64,000 nucleotides of DNA, taken from FEN-1219 sp036563665 (GTDB lineage Bacteria; Pseudomonadota; Gammaproteobacteria; Steroidobacterales; Rariloculaceae). The position numbers were made by a program, and so were the translations under genes. This document shows positions 26,822 through 35,427 of the stretch, one piece after another. Location of the stretch: NCBI GenBank assembly GCA_036563665.1, contig DATCLY010000070.1, positions 1 through 64,000 on the forward strand, written 5' to 3'. Numbering within the stretch: position 1 is the first letter of the stretch; each line of letters opens with the position of its first letter. A model generated the notes under the pieces. The model did no database searches, had not been told where the DNA came from, and was given only the letters and a program-made list of their open reading frames with translations.

Positions 26822-27601
26822 TCAAGGCGTGAGCACCACCGTCACGCGGCGCGAGCGCCAGTCGTCGATGCCGTCCGCCTCGGCCTCGCCGTCGATCCAG
26901 TCGATCTCGGCATCCGCCTCGAGGCCCGCGCCGCGCAGCAGGCTCGCAACCTCCTCAGCCCGTCGGCGGGCGACGCCGTCCGATTCCCGGAGCAGCGTGC
27001 CGTCGCTGAGCCGATGCGCGCCGCGAACGCCGGTGATGCGCACCCGGCGCGCCGGCAACTCGCGGGCGATCCGGAGAATCGACATGAGCTCGCCCGGGTG
27101 GCGGAAGGACACGCCTTTGTCGAAGTCGAAGTAGATGTCGAGGGTCTGCGGCCCCTCCGGCGCCGGCCGCGCGGGCGGCGCGTTCGGATCCCGCGCGAAC
27201 GCCAGCCGCCCGCCGCTCGGCCCCGGCGGCCGCGGAGCGAAGTCGATCGTGTAGCGCTCGTCCGCGGGCAGCAACGTGTTGCAGTTCGCGTCGAGCTCCG
27301 GCATCACGGAGAGCCGCACCGGGCGGAGCACGATCCCGCCGCAGATCGGCGGGGCGTCCGAGACGACGCCTTCGACGAGCACCCGGTGACCGAGCATCGG
27401 CGGTTGCACTTCCGCGCTCACGTCGCTCTGGATGGTCAAGTAATAGGTCTCCCCCTCGTACTCGGCGAGCCAGCAGGGCACGGAGCGCGTGTCCCGCACG
27501 ATGGGGCAGCTCACGAAGCTGATGCGCTCGCCGGGCGGCGGTGCCGCGGCCGCGGCGCTCGCGAGCACTGCGAAGGCGGTGACCAGGTGCGCACCGCGCA
27601 T
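26822..27601 (-). CDS. Exported protein with OmpA-like C-terminal segment, unknown function
   Basis: 259 residues, signal peptide MRGAHLVTAFAVLASAAAAA. The N-terminal half has four Cys (VSCPI, VPCWLAEYEGETYYL, PPICGG, ANCNTLL), likely two disulfides. The C-terminal ~120 residues (LDIYFDFDKGVSFRHPGELMSILRIARELPARRVRITG ... RRRAEEVASLL) follow the OmpA/MotB peptidoglycan-binding outline, though the binding residues are not clear. ATG at 27601 overlaps the stop of the cytochrome gene (ATGA), so the pair is translationally coupled. Confidence 0.65.
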   Translation of the reverse strand: MRGAHLVTAFAVLASAAAAAPPPGERISFVSCPIVRDTRSVPCWLAEYEGETYYLTIQSDVSAEVQPPMLGHRVLVEGVVSDAPPICGGIVLRPVRLSVMPELDANCNTLLPADERYTIDFAPRPPGPSGGRLAFARDPNAPPARPAPEGPQTLDIYFDFDKGVSFRHPGELMSILRIARELPARRVRITGVRGAHRLSDGTLLRESDGVARRRAEEVASLLRGAGLEADAEIDWIDGEAEADGIDDWRSRRVTVVLTP

Positions 27602-29160
27602 CAGAGCACGCTCAGGAAATTCACGAGATCGATCCTCTCCTGCTCCGTGAGCCGGATGTTGAAGCGTCGGTCGTAGAAATCGACGAGCTCGCGCAGGTTC
27701 GCGGCGGACCCGTTCGAGAAGTACGGCGCGCGCGCGGCGAGCCCGCGGAACTGCTGCATCACGATCGCGCCGACATCCTCGCACTTGCCCGAGATCAGTG
27801 CGCGCCCCGGATCCTGCGTATAGATCACGCGGCCGAGGAACGGATGCGGCGGCAGGTCTTCCCGGCACGTGATCTTGAACAGCGGCAGCTCCGGCAGCTT
27901 GTCGGCCCACGGGCTTTCCGGCGGCTCGAGAGCCCACGGATGATTCGTCGTGCCGACGTCCATCCAGCCGTTCGCGGTGTCCATGCCGGTCATGTGCATG
28001 CCGTGGCAGGTGGCGCACGTGCGCTTGATCGGGTTGCCGAGCCCGACGGTGTTGATGTGCATCGCGTCGCGAATCCAGAACGTGCGAAAGAAGAACACAT
28101 CGTGGCCGCGCTGCACCGACTCGCGAAAAGCGTTGCGCTCGCGCTCCTCGGCGTCCCGGCCCTCGGGCAGGTCCGCCCACTTGTTCTCCATCGGGATCAC
28201 GAAGCGCGTGGTATTGTTGCCGAGCACGCCATCCTCGCCGCGCTCCATCGCTCGCGGCCCGAGGCCCGACGGGCCGCCCGGCTCGTCCAGGCGGCCGGCG
28301 CCGTTGGAGAACGCCTGCGCGGCGTAGAGCTGCAGCTCGAGCTCGCGGATCTTCTCGAGCTGCTCCGGCGACAGGGGCTTCTCCACCTCCATGTGCGTGC
28401 GCGCGGCCGATTGCGCCTGCGTCGCGAGCGTCGGCTCGCGCGCATCGGCCATCATGTTCATGTTGACCGGCCGGCCCGTCTCGGGATCGACCGCGGCGAG
28501 CATCCCCGTCTTGCCGATGAACGGCGTCACGCCGAAGCGAGACGACACGACATAGCGCAGGTTTGCCGCCGGGCGCGGCCGTCGATAGACGGACACTTCA
28601 CGCCGCTCGCCGTTGACGCCGTACACCGGGTGCGTGTTACAGCCGGTGGGATCGCGCACCACCTCCAGGGTGAACTCCGGCGTAATGCGGCGCCCGTCCG
28701 CGTCGACGGGCGGCCACGGCAACGCGATCCGAAAGAGGCCCCGCTCGAGAAGCAGCGAGTGCGATGCCGGGTCGCCGCGCGACAGATTCGGGCAGTTCAT
28801 GCCATCGACCGGCGCGAAGATCGGGTCCGTGCCGTTCGTCGCCTCCCAGATCCGCCGGATGGTCGCGACGGACAGCGACATCCCGTCGGCCGGCTGATGG
28901 CAGGAGACGCACGCCCGCCCGTTGGTCCCGAGCGGCTCGAAGAACGGGTGCCCAGCCGTCTCGACCGGGCCGCCGGCATTCACTATGCCGAGCCGTCCGA
29001 GATCGTTCTCGTACTCGACATAGGCCGGCAGCACGCGGCCGTCTCCGGGCGCCAACCACCATTCCGTCAGCGTGTCGACGGTCCTCGACGGCGTCTGCGC
29101 CAAGACCGGCGCCGCCGCGCAGGCGGAGAGAAGCAGGCAAAGCTCGATCGGTCGGATCAT
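27601..29160 (-). CDS. Di-heme cytochrome c peroxidase-like protein
   Basis: 519 residues from ATG at 29160, signal peptide MIRPIELCLLLSACAAAPVLAQ. Two heme-binding motifs are seen: CVSCH (84-88) and CATCH (~380-384), with GTNGRACVSCHQPADGMS and GNPIKRTCATCHGMHMTGMD contexts. The C-terminal APYFSNGSAANLRELVDFYDRRFNI is typical of MauG/CcpA-type di-heme enzymes. It probably acts in the periplasm on peroxide or by oxidising a partner. Length exceeds classic CcpA (~330-350), with insertions between the hemes. Coupled to the OmpA-like gene by a 4-bp overlap. Confidence 0.85.
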   Translation of the reverse strand: MIRPIELCLLLSACAAAPVLAQTPSRTVDTLTEWWLAPGDGRVLPAYVEYENDLGRLGIVNAGGPVETAGHPFFEPLGTNGRACVSCHQPADGMSLSVATIRRIWEATNGTDPIFAPVDGMNCPNLSRGDPASHSLLLERGLFRIALPWPPVDADGRRITPEFTLEVVRDPTGCNTHPVYGVNGERREVSVYRRPRPAANLRYVVSSRFGVTPFIGKTGMLAAVDPETGRPVNMNMMADAREPTLATQAQSAARTHMEVEKPLSPEQLEKIRELELQLYAAQAFSNGAGRLDEPGGPSGLGPRAMERGEDGVLGNNTTRFVIPMENKWADLPEGRDAEERERNAFRESVQRGHDVFFFRTFWIRDAMHINTVGLGNPIKRTCATCHGMHMTGMDTANGWMDVGTTNHPWALEPPESPWADKLPELPLFKITCREDLPPHPFLGRVIYTQDPGRALISGKCEDVGAIVMQQFRGLAARAPYFSNGSAANLRELVDFYDRRFNIRLTEQERIDLVNFLSVL

Positions 29161-29433
29161 CGCTCGTAGCAAGCGGGCTCGGCTGCGGGGATTCTACAGC
29201 AGCCTCGTGCGACACGTTCGCTGGTAGAGCCCGACGGACATCCCGTCTGCTCCGACGACGAGCCGGGCAACTCGGGCAACTGCCGAGCCTGCGCCGACCG
29301 CTCGAGGAGCGGCGGGGGCGACGCCGACCCGCGCGGATGCGTCGCGGCGAGCTGATGGCGTTCGGCCGGAGCGGCTCGGCGAAGCTCCGCGGAGACGTGC
29401 AAAACTGAGATTGGGCTCGTTCCCGGTGGTCGA

Positions 29434-29529
29434 TGGCGGAAGGCAGCAGGAGTCGAACCTACCGGGGTGCGTCTGACGCCCCCGCCCGGGTTTGAAGCCC
29501 GGCCGCACCACCGGGTGCGTGTGCCTTCC
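29434..29529 (-). tRNA. selC: tRNA-Sec (anticodon TCA)
   Basis: The minus strand from 29529 reads GGAAGGCACACGCACCCGG... and ends ...CTGCCTTCCGCCA with an encoded CCA. The acceptor arm GGAAGGCA/TGCCTTCC is long, the anticodon loop is CT-TCA-AA, the variable arm is long (GGGGGCGTCAGACGCACCCC) and the T arm holds GGTTCGACTCC. This is the selenocysteine tRNA layout and closely parallels E. coli selC (95 nt). It overlaps the 3' end of selB on the same strand, and a UGA-containing fdnG lies 7 kb away. Confidence 0.97.
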
Positions 29530-31438
29530 ATGCTTCCGGCCCAGCGCCGCCGCCTCGGCGCAGCAAGTGTACGTCGCGCACGCGACGCGTGTAACCGACG
29601 CGGTCGAAGAACTCGAGGATCTGGACCGCGCGCTTGCGCCCGATGCCGATCGCGTCGCGGAAACGCGCCGCCGTCGCAGCGCCCTCGGTGCGCTCGAGCC
29701 TCGCGACGATTTCCGCGAGCTCCCCGATGCAGCGGCTGTCGTAGAACAGGTCGCGCACGACCTGGCAGACCGCGCCTTGCCTCACCTGCTTGCGCAACAC
29801 CTCGCGCACCCGCTCCTCCCGCTCCCCGAGCACGGCGGCCAGGTCCCTGACCCACGGCGGGTTGAAACGTCCGGCGACGATCAACGGCGTGAGACGCTCG
29901 GCGAGCGCGCGATCCTCGTCGGACAGCGTCATCTCGTGCTCGGGCGCTTGGAGCCATGCGCCGCGCCGGACGATCTCGCGGTCGTGCACGAGCGCATCGA
30001 CGAGCGCCGCGCAAAGCGCGGGCGACAGGGCCGGGAAGGCGATGCGCCGCAGCCGCCCCGCGTCCGGACCGGGCTCGTCGGGCGCCGTGGCATGGAAGTC
30101 CCGCAGCGCCTCGAGCGCCCGCTCGCGAAGCCGCCGCCAGTGGCGCTCGAGCAGCACGAATCGCTCATCGCTCGTGTCGACCACACGCGCGTCGTCCGGC
30201 AAGCGAATGCCCTCGGGAGGCAGCCCCGTCGCCCGAACGAGGTCAGGCATGGTCACGCCGTACGGCGCTTCGTGGAGCAGCGCTGTGACGTCGCCGTCGG
30301 CGATCGTTCGCTCGAGCGCCTCGAGCCTGCGGATCCGCTCGGCCGCGCGCCGCTTTCGCTGCGGGGCATCGGCATCGAGCACGATGCCGCCGCCGATCGT
30401 TCGCGCCGCCGCCGCATCGCGGACGATGAAACGATCGCCCGGTAACGCGCACATCGGCGCGTCGAAGACCAGCTGCGCGCGCGCCGACTCCCCGCGACCG
30501 ATCGCGCTCGATTCGAGCGGCACCACGTGTGCCACGCGGTGCGCCGTCCCGATGTGCACGTGCACCGGGGTACCCTGCCCGAGCCGCGCGGCGCCCGCCA
30601 TCGGCAGCAGGCGCAGGCGCACGTCGAAGCGCTCGCTCGGCACGAGCAGGCCGGGCGCGGCGAGCCAGTCGCCGCGCGAGACGCCGTCCTTGTCGATGCC
30701 GGCGATGTTCAGCGCGCAACGCTCCCCTGCCCTGCCAACGACAGCCGGCCGTTGCTGGGCGTGAATGCCGCGAACGCGCACGGCAACCTGACCCGGCATG
30801 ACGAGCACGTTGTCGCCGATCGAGACCTTCCCGGAGAACACCGTGCCCGTCACGACCGTGCCATGACCCGCGAGCGTGAAGACGCGGTCGACGGCGAGCC
30901 TGAACAGCGCGTCCTCGCGCCGCTCGGCCGGGCCGGCGGCCGCCTGCTCGAGGTGCCGGCGCAGCGCCAGCGTGCCGGGGTCCGCGTCCGCTGCGGCATT
31001 GACCCGGAATAGCGGCGCCGCGGCCAGCGCCGTGCCGCGAAGCGCGTGGCGGACCGCGGCTTCCACGTCCCGCCTCCTCGCCGCATCGACACGATCGATC
31101 TTCGTCAGCGCGACGGCGCCCCGCGACACGCCGAGCAGCTCGAGGATCGCGATGTGCTCGAGCGTTTGCGGCATCACGCCGTCGTCGGCCGCCACGACGA
31201 GCAGCGCGAAGTCGATGCCGCATGCGCCCGCGACCATCGTACGCACGAGCCGCTCGTGACCGGGCACGTCGACGAACCCGAGGACGGTGCCGTCGGCGAG
31301 CGGGACGTAGGCGTAGCCGAGCTCGATCGTCATGCCGCGCGCCTTCTCCTCGTCGAGCCGATCCGTGTCCACGCCGGTCAGCGCGCGCACGAGCGTGGTC
31401 TTGCCGTGATCGATGTGTCCTGCCGTGCCGATGATCAT
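29459..31438 (-). CDS. selB: Selenocysteine-specific elongation factor SelB
   Basis: 659 residues. The GTPase domain opens with MIIGTAGHIDHGKTTLVRALTG (G1), RGMTIELGYAY and DVPGHERLVRTM (G3), then TKID (G4). EF-Tu-like domains 2 and 3 follow, then the C-terminal winged helices that bind the SECIS RNA (ILEFFDRVGYTRRV near the end). SelB delivers Sec-tRNA to UGA codons on fdn mRNA. Its last 22 codons lie inside the tRNA-Sec gene, so the C-terminal tail AGLQTRAGASDAPR is dictated by tRNA sequence. No selA is seen upstream; a TACAAT at 31552-31557 is a -10 candidate. Confidence 0.96.
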   Translation of the reverse strand: MIIGTAGHIDHGKTTLVRALTGVDTDRLDEEKARGMTIELGYAYVPLADGTVLGFVDVPGHERLVRTMVAGACGIDFALLVVAADDGVMPQTLEHIAILELLGVSRGAVALTKIDRVDAARRRDVEAAVRHALRGTALAAAPLFRVNAAADADPGTLALRRHLEQAAAGPAERREDALFRLAVDRVFTLAGHGTVVTGTVFSGKVSIGDNVLVMPGQVAVRVRGIHAQQRPAVVGRAGERCALNIAGIDKDGVSRGDWLAAPGLLVPSERFDVRLRLLPMAGAARLGQGTPVHVHIGTAHRVAHVVPLESSAIGRGESARAQLVFDAPMCALPGDRFIVRDAAAARTIGGGIVLDADAPQRKRRAAERIRRLEALERTIADGDVTALLHEAPYGVTMPDLVRATGLPPEGIRLPDDARVVDTSDERFVLLERHWRRLRERALEALRDFHATAPDEPGPDAGRLRRIAFPALSPALCAALVDALVHDREIVRRGAWLQAPEHEMTLSDEDRALAERLTPLIVAGRFNPPWVRDLAAVLGEREERVREVLRKQVRQGAVCQVVRDLFYDSRCIGELAEIVARLERTEGAATAARFRDAIGIGRKRAVQILEFFDRVGYTRRVRDVHLLRRGGGAGPEAWKAHAPGGAAGLQTRAGASDAPR

Positions 31439-31778
31439 GATCGGACGCTACCGACTCGCCGAGCGGGCATCACGTTGAACGACGCATGGGGCGGCTCGAG
31501 CGTGAGGCTCGATGACGCGGCAGTGCTCCAATGCCGGCTCCCGACCCTCCGATTGTATGGCTGCTCGGCCATGACGCGGCCGCTCGGCCGGGCCCCGCGC
31601 GGCCCCGCCGGCGGCGGCCGCGACGGACCGGACGGAAGGCGGCCGGGGGCCCGATCGAAGCCCCATCCGCAACGCGACGCCGGGCCTGCCGGCACGGGAC
31701 CGCTCATCGGCGGCGGACTTCGTTCGCCCCGACCACACCGCCTTGCCGTAAGATTTTCCCCCCAGGAGGTGATCGATC
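31439..31778. other. Intergenic region between divergent selB and monooxygenase genes
   Basis: 340 bp without a supportable gene. It is very GC-rich in the middle (31580-31680, with runs such as GGCGGCCGGGGGCCC). The monooxygenase side carries the strong ribosome-binding site CAGGAGGTGATCG before GTG 31779. On the selB side, minus-strand TACAAT (31552-31557) may be a -10 box. No selA remnant is readable. Confidence 0.5.
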
Positions 31779-33410
31779 GTGGGAAGCGCCGTCCGTTCGA
31801 CTGAGGAGGTTCCGGTCCTGATCGTCGGGGGTAGCCTCGTCGGGCTCACGACGGCGCTCCTGCTGGCCCGGCACGGCGTGCAGGCGCTCACCGTGGAGCG
31901 TCACCCGGGCACCGCCATCCACCCGCGCGCGGGCCACTTCCAGATCCGCACGGTCGAGATCTTGCGTGAGGTCGGCCTCGAGGAAGAGGCCCGGCGGCAA
32001 TCGCGAGAGACGTACGATCCGGAGGGCGGCATCATCGCGGTCGAGGCGCTCGCAGGCAGGGAGGTCGCGCGCTTCATCCCGAATCTCAACGTGGGCGTGG
32101 ATCACAGGAGCCCCACGGGACGGCTATTCGTCGACCAGGACGTGCTGGAGCCGCTGCTGCGCCGTAAGGCCGAGGAGCTCGGCGCGCGGCTCTGCTATCG
32201 CACCGAGATGACCTCGTTCGAGCAGGACGTGGACTGCGTGCGCGCCGTCGTCCGCGATCTCGATAGCGGCGACGAGCGCGAGGTGGTGGCGCGCTACATG
32301 GTGGCGGCGGACGGCAATCGGAGCCGCGTGCGCAAGGCGCTCGGCATCGAGATGCAGGGTTACGGCCTCCTCTCGAAGAGCGTCACGATCTACTTCGAGG
32401 CGGACTGCGCGCCGTACCTGCAGGGCCGCAACTCGGGCGTCTTCTACGTGCACAATCCCACGCTCCGCGGATTCTTCCGCCTGAACCGCGCGGCGCAACG
32501 GGGTTTCCTCGCCATCAACTGCATCGGCGAGGACGTGACGCGCGACGAGGCCGTCATCGTGTCGGCGGGCATGAGCGAAGAGCGCGCGGTCGAGCTGCTG
32601 CGTGCAGCCATCGGCGTGCCGGGGTTGCCGATGAAGGTGCGGCAGATCGTGCCGTGGGACGCCGAGGCGAACGTCGCGTCGCGCTTCAGCGAGGGCCGCG
32701 TGTTCCTCGCGGGCGATGCCGCGCACGTCGTGCCGCCGAACGGCGGCTTCGGCGGCAACACCGGCGTTCAAGACGCGCACAACCTTGCGTGGAAGCTCGC
32801 CCTGGTCGTGAACGGAAAGGCGGGGCCCGAGCTGCTCGAGACTTACGACCAGGAGCGGCGGCCCATCGGCGCCTTCACGGTCGATCAGGCATACGCGCGC
32901 TACGCCACGCGCGTCGTGCCCGAACGCGGCCTGGAGAAGGTCAAGCCGGTGGTCGACGACTTGCTGATCGAGATCGGCTACCGCTATCGATCCTCCGCCG
33001 TGATCGGCGGCTCCCCCGAGGCCCCGTTGGTCGAGCACCCCGACGGGCTGCGGGCCGCGCCCGGCACGCGTGCGCCGCACGTCGTGCTCGAGCGCGACGG
33101 CGCGTCCATCTCGACGCTCGATCTGTTCGGCCGGCACTTCGTCGTGCTCACGGGACCGGAGGGCGGCGCGTGGCACGAGGCGGCCGCGCAAGCCGCGAAC
33201 GCGCTCGGCGTTCCGATCGACGTCTGGCAAGTGGGCGGCGACCGCGGCCTGCGCGACGTCGACGGCCGGTTTCTAGAGGCGTATGCGCTCGGGCCGGCCG
33301 ACGCCGTGCTCGTGCGGCCGGACTCGTTCGTCGCGTGGCGGGCCCGCGACTCGGATGCGAACGGCGACGCGCTCGCGCGCGCACTCGCGTCGATACTCTC
33401 GCGCACCTGA
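31779..33410 (+). CDS. FAD-dependent aromatic-ring monooxygenase (PheA/TfdB family)
   Basis: 543 residues from GTG at 31779, with CAGGAGGTGATC upstream. The Rossmann motif PVLIVGGSLVGLTTALLLARHG (12-33) binds FAD ADP, VAADGNRSRVRKALG is the DG motif, and GRVFLAGDAAHVVPPNGGFGGNTGVQDAHNLAWKL (~305-340) is the GD motif that binds the FAD ribityl. A thioredoxin-like C-terminal domain (LFGRHFVVLTGPEG...) is typical of phenol 2-monooxygenase/2,4-dichlorophenol hydroxylase relatives. It hydroxylates an aromatic ring with NAD(P)H and O2; substrate unknown. The stop is immediately followed by the TrpB2-like coding sequence. Confidence 0.92.
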   Translation: MGSAVRSTEEVPVLIVGGSLVGLTTALLLARHGVQALTVERHPGTAIHPRAGHFQIRTVEILREVGLEEEARRQSRETYDPEGGIIAVEALAGREVARFIPNLNVGVDHRSPTGRLFVDQDVLEPLLRRKAEELGARLCYRTEMTSFEQDVDCVRAVVRDLDSGDEREVVARYMVAADGNRSRVRKALGIEMQGYGLLSKSVTIYFEADCAPYLQGRNSGVFYVHNPTLRGFFRLNRAAQRGFLAINCIGEDVTRDEAVIVSAGMSEERAVELLRAAIGVPGLPMKVRQIVPWDAEANVASRFSEGRVFLAGDAAHVVPPNGGFGGNTGVQDAHNLAWKLALVVNGKAGPELLETYDQERRPIGAFTVDQAYARYATRVVPERGLEKVKPVVDDLLIEIGYRYRSSAVIGGSPEAPLVEHPDGLRAAPGTRAPHVVLERDGASISTLDLFGRHFVVLTGPEGGAWHEAAAQAANALGVPIDVWQVGGDRGLRDVDGRFLEAYALGPADAVLVRPDSFVAWRARDSDANGDALARALASILSRT

Positions 33411-33547
33411 AGCGGAGCTCACTGAGCGCCACTCGCGCCGGCCGAGCACTCGAGGTCGCCGCGCCCCGGAGCTTCAGCCAGCCGTGCTGCGAGTCCACCG
33501 GGGAGGCGCTCGCCGCGATCTTTCCGGAAGCGCTGATTCAACAGGAG

Positions 33548-34735
33548 GTGTCGGGCGAGCGCTGGATTCCGATCCCCGCGCCGGTGCGCGAGGTGTATCG
33601 CCTGTGGCGCCCGACTCCACTGTTTCGCGCACACCGCCTCGAAGCCGCGCTCGGCACGCCCGCGAAGATCTTCTACAAGTACGAAGGCGTGAGCCCCGCG
33701 GGCTCCCACAAGCCGAACACGGCGGTCGTCCAGGCGTACTACAACCGCGAGGCCGGCATCCGCCGCTTCACGACCGAAACCGGCGCCGGCCAGTGGGGCT
33801 CGTCGCTTGCGCTCGCCGGCCGGATGTTCGGGCTCGAAGTGCGCGTGTTCATGGTCAAGGTGAGCTACGAGCAGAAGCCCTACCGCCGCTCCATGATGCA
33901 GGCATGGGGCGCGGAGGTGCTCGCGAGCCCTACGAACGTCACCGAGGCCGGCCGCAAGGTGCTGGCCGCCGATCCCGCGAGCTCGGGCTCGCTCGGCATC
34001 GCGATTTCCGAGGCCGTCGAAGAGGCGGCGAGCCGCAAGGACACCAACTACGCGCTGGGGTCCGTGCTCAACCACGTGTTGCTACACCAGACCGTGATCG
34101 GTCTCGAGGCGAAGAAGCAGCTGGAGAAGGCCGGCGTCTATCCGGACCTCGTCATCGCCTCGTGCGGCGGCGGCTCCAACTTCGGCGGCATCGCGTTTCC
34201 ATTCCTCGCCGACAAGGCGGCCGGCAAGCAGGTGCGGCTCGTGGCGGTCGAGCCGACGTCCTGTCCCACGCTCACGAAGGGCGTGTACGCCTACGACTTC
34301 GGCGACGTTGCAGGCTACACGCCGCTGATGAAGATGTATACGCTCGGCCACGACTTCATCCCGCCCGGCATTCACGCCGGCGGCTTGCGCTACCACGGCG
34401 ATTCGCCGCTCGTCTCGCAGCTCTACCACGAGAAGCTGATCGAAGCGGTCGCGGTGCCGCAGCTCGCCACGTTCGAAGCAGGCGTGCAGTTCGCGCGCAC
34501 CGAAGGCATCATCCCCGCCCCCGAGTCGGCGCACTCGATACGCGTCTCCATCGACGAGGCGCTCGCGGCGAAGAAGGCCAACGAGCCTCGCGTCATTCTC
34601 TTCAATCTATCCGGCCACGGCCATTTCGACATGTCGGCGTACGACAAGTACTTCGCAGGACAGCTCGAGGACTTCGCCTATCCGGAGGCCGCCATCGCGG
34701 AATCGATGAAGAAGCTTCCGAAGGTGGCCGGCTGA
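33548..34735 (+). CDS. TrpB2-type tryptophan synthase beta-like PLP enzyme, N-terminus missing
   Basis: The body matches TrpB2: PAPVREVYRLWRPTPLFRAHRLE, KYEGVSPAGSHKPNTA (PLP Lys in SHKP), FTTETGAGQWGSSLALAG, YEQKPYRRSMMQAWGAEV, the phosphate loop SCGGGSNFGG and HGDSPLVSQLYHEKLIEAV. These enzymes make Trp from indole and Ser. Homology extends upstream of the first usual start (GTG 33548) through TGEALAAIFPEALIQQEV (from about 33491), but no ATG, GTG or TTG exists in this frame between there and the monooxygenase stop at 33410. About 45-50 residues of the family N-terminus are absent. Translation may begin at 33548, at a CTG, or the gene may be dead. Confidence 0.75.
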   Translation: MSGERWIPIPAPVREVYRLWRPTPLFRAHRLEAALGTPAKIFYKYEGVSPAGSHKPNTAVVQAYYNREAGIRRFTTETGAGQWGSSLALAGRMFGLEVRVFMVKVSYEQKPYRRSMMQAWGAEVLASPTNVTEAGRKVLAADPASSGSLGIAISEAVEEAASRKDTNYALGSVLNHVLLHQTVIGLEAKKQLEKAGVYPDLVIASCGGGSNFGGIAFPFLADKAAGKQVRLVAVEPTSCPTLTKGVYAYDFGDVAGYTPLMKMYTLGHDFIPPGIHAGGLRYHGDSPLVSQLYHEKLIEAVAVPQLATFEAGVQFARTEGIIPAPESAHSIRVSIDEALAAKKANEPRVILFNLSGHGHFDMSAYDKYFAGQLEDFAYPEAAIAESMKKLPKVAG

Positions 34736-34795
34736 CCGATCGGCCAGCGGTCGGCGCTACAGGTTTGGCGGGTGCGGACGGCGCCGGCGCCGACG

Positions 34796-35242
34796 TCATC
34801 GTGGGGACATGGAAGATCCCACAGCGATGACGCCGCCCCTCACGATTCTCGCGTTCAAGCCGCCGCGATGCACGAAGAACCGAACCACCTCCTTGTGCGT
34901 GTTCCTCGCCCACTTCGTGCACGGTTCGCACAACTCGACGCCCTCGAGCTCGCACTCGCCGACGCGGAATCGTCTGCCCACGAGCGCGTTCAGCTCGACT
35001 CCCCTCGTGACGAGGTTGCGCCGCGGCGCGGACGGATCCATTGCCAGCCCCGTTTCCCGGACGAAGCTCTCGATCTGCTCCAGCTCGATGAGCGTGACCT
35101 GTTGTCCGGGATCCTTTCTGTTCTTGGCATCCGAATAGCGATCGCCTTTCAACCCCGTGTCTGCAATCGCCTCGACCGACTCCACGGCCTCGCAGCGGGC
35201 GCCACGTTCGGGCGCGATGAATATGTGCTCGATGCGACCCAT
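34796..35242 (-). CDS. MOSC-domain protein
   Basis: 148 residues: MGRIEHIFIAPERGA start, GLKGDRYSDAKNRKDPGQQVTLIELEQIESF, RRNLVTRGVELNALVGRRFRVGE and the conserved Cys in GVELCEPCTKW. This is a stand-alone MOSC beta-barrel, related to the C-terminus of molybdenum cofactor sulfurase and to YiiM/YuaD, which handle Moco-bound sulfur or reduce N-hydroxylated compounds. Position beside the molybdo-enzyme formate dehydrogenase genes supports a Moco link (inference). A hairpin overlaps its last codons (34794-34832). Confidence 0.88.
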   Translation of the reverse strand: MGRIEHIFIAPERGARCEAVESVEAIADTGLKGDRYSDAKNRKDPGQQVTLIELEQIESFVRETGLAMDPSAPRRNLVTRGVELNALVGRRFRVGECELEGVELCEPCTKWARNTHKEVVRFFVHRGGLNARIVRGGVIAVGSSMSPR

Positions 35243-35337
35243 CGTCCTTCAGATCCCCAGGCCCGAGCACGAGCTGGCCGCACGAGCCAATCGCTACACG
35301 CGGCTCTCGTCGGTGGAGTCTACCTTGCAACCGTGCC

Positions 35338-35427
35338 TTATGCCGTCCACGCCACCGATCGTCCGATATCGATCCTGTTCCCGTCGGGATCGGCGAACAC
35401 GAAACTGCGCAGACCGTACTTCAAGCG
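35338..35427 (-). pseudogene. C-terminal remnant of a VOC/glyoxalase-fold gene
   Basis: Immediately after the fdhE stop, and in the same frame, 29 codons read RLKYGLRSFVFADPDGNRID-IGRSVAWTA and stop at TAA. 'SFVFADPDGNRIDIG' is the hallmark last strand of VOC/glyoxalase-type proteins, with the DPDGN turn. The rest of that gene is absent, so the fdh operon appears to have been joined to, or to have replaced, a VOC gene at this point. Confidence 0.65.

Noticed and set aside
31439..31778. A selA fragment upstream of selB
   Set aside because: No frame in this region resembles SelA, and base composition is skewed; only promoter-like signals were found.
34794..34832. Hairpin CGTCATCG...CGATGACG as a terminator after trpB2
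   Set aside because: The stem has a bulge and no T-run, and it includes coding sequence of the MOSC gene, so a dedicated terminator cannot be claimed.
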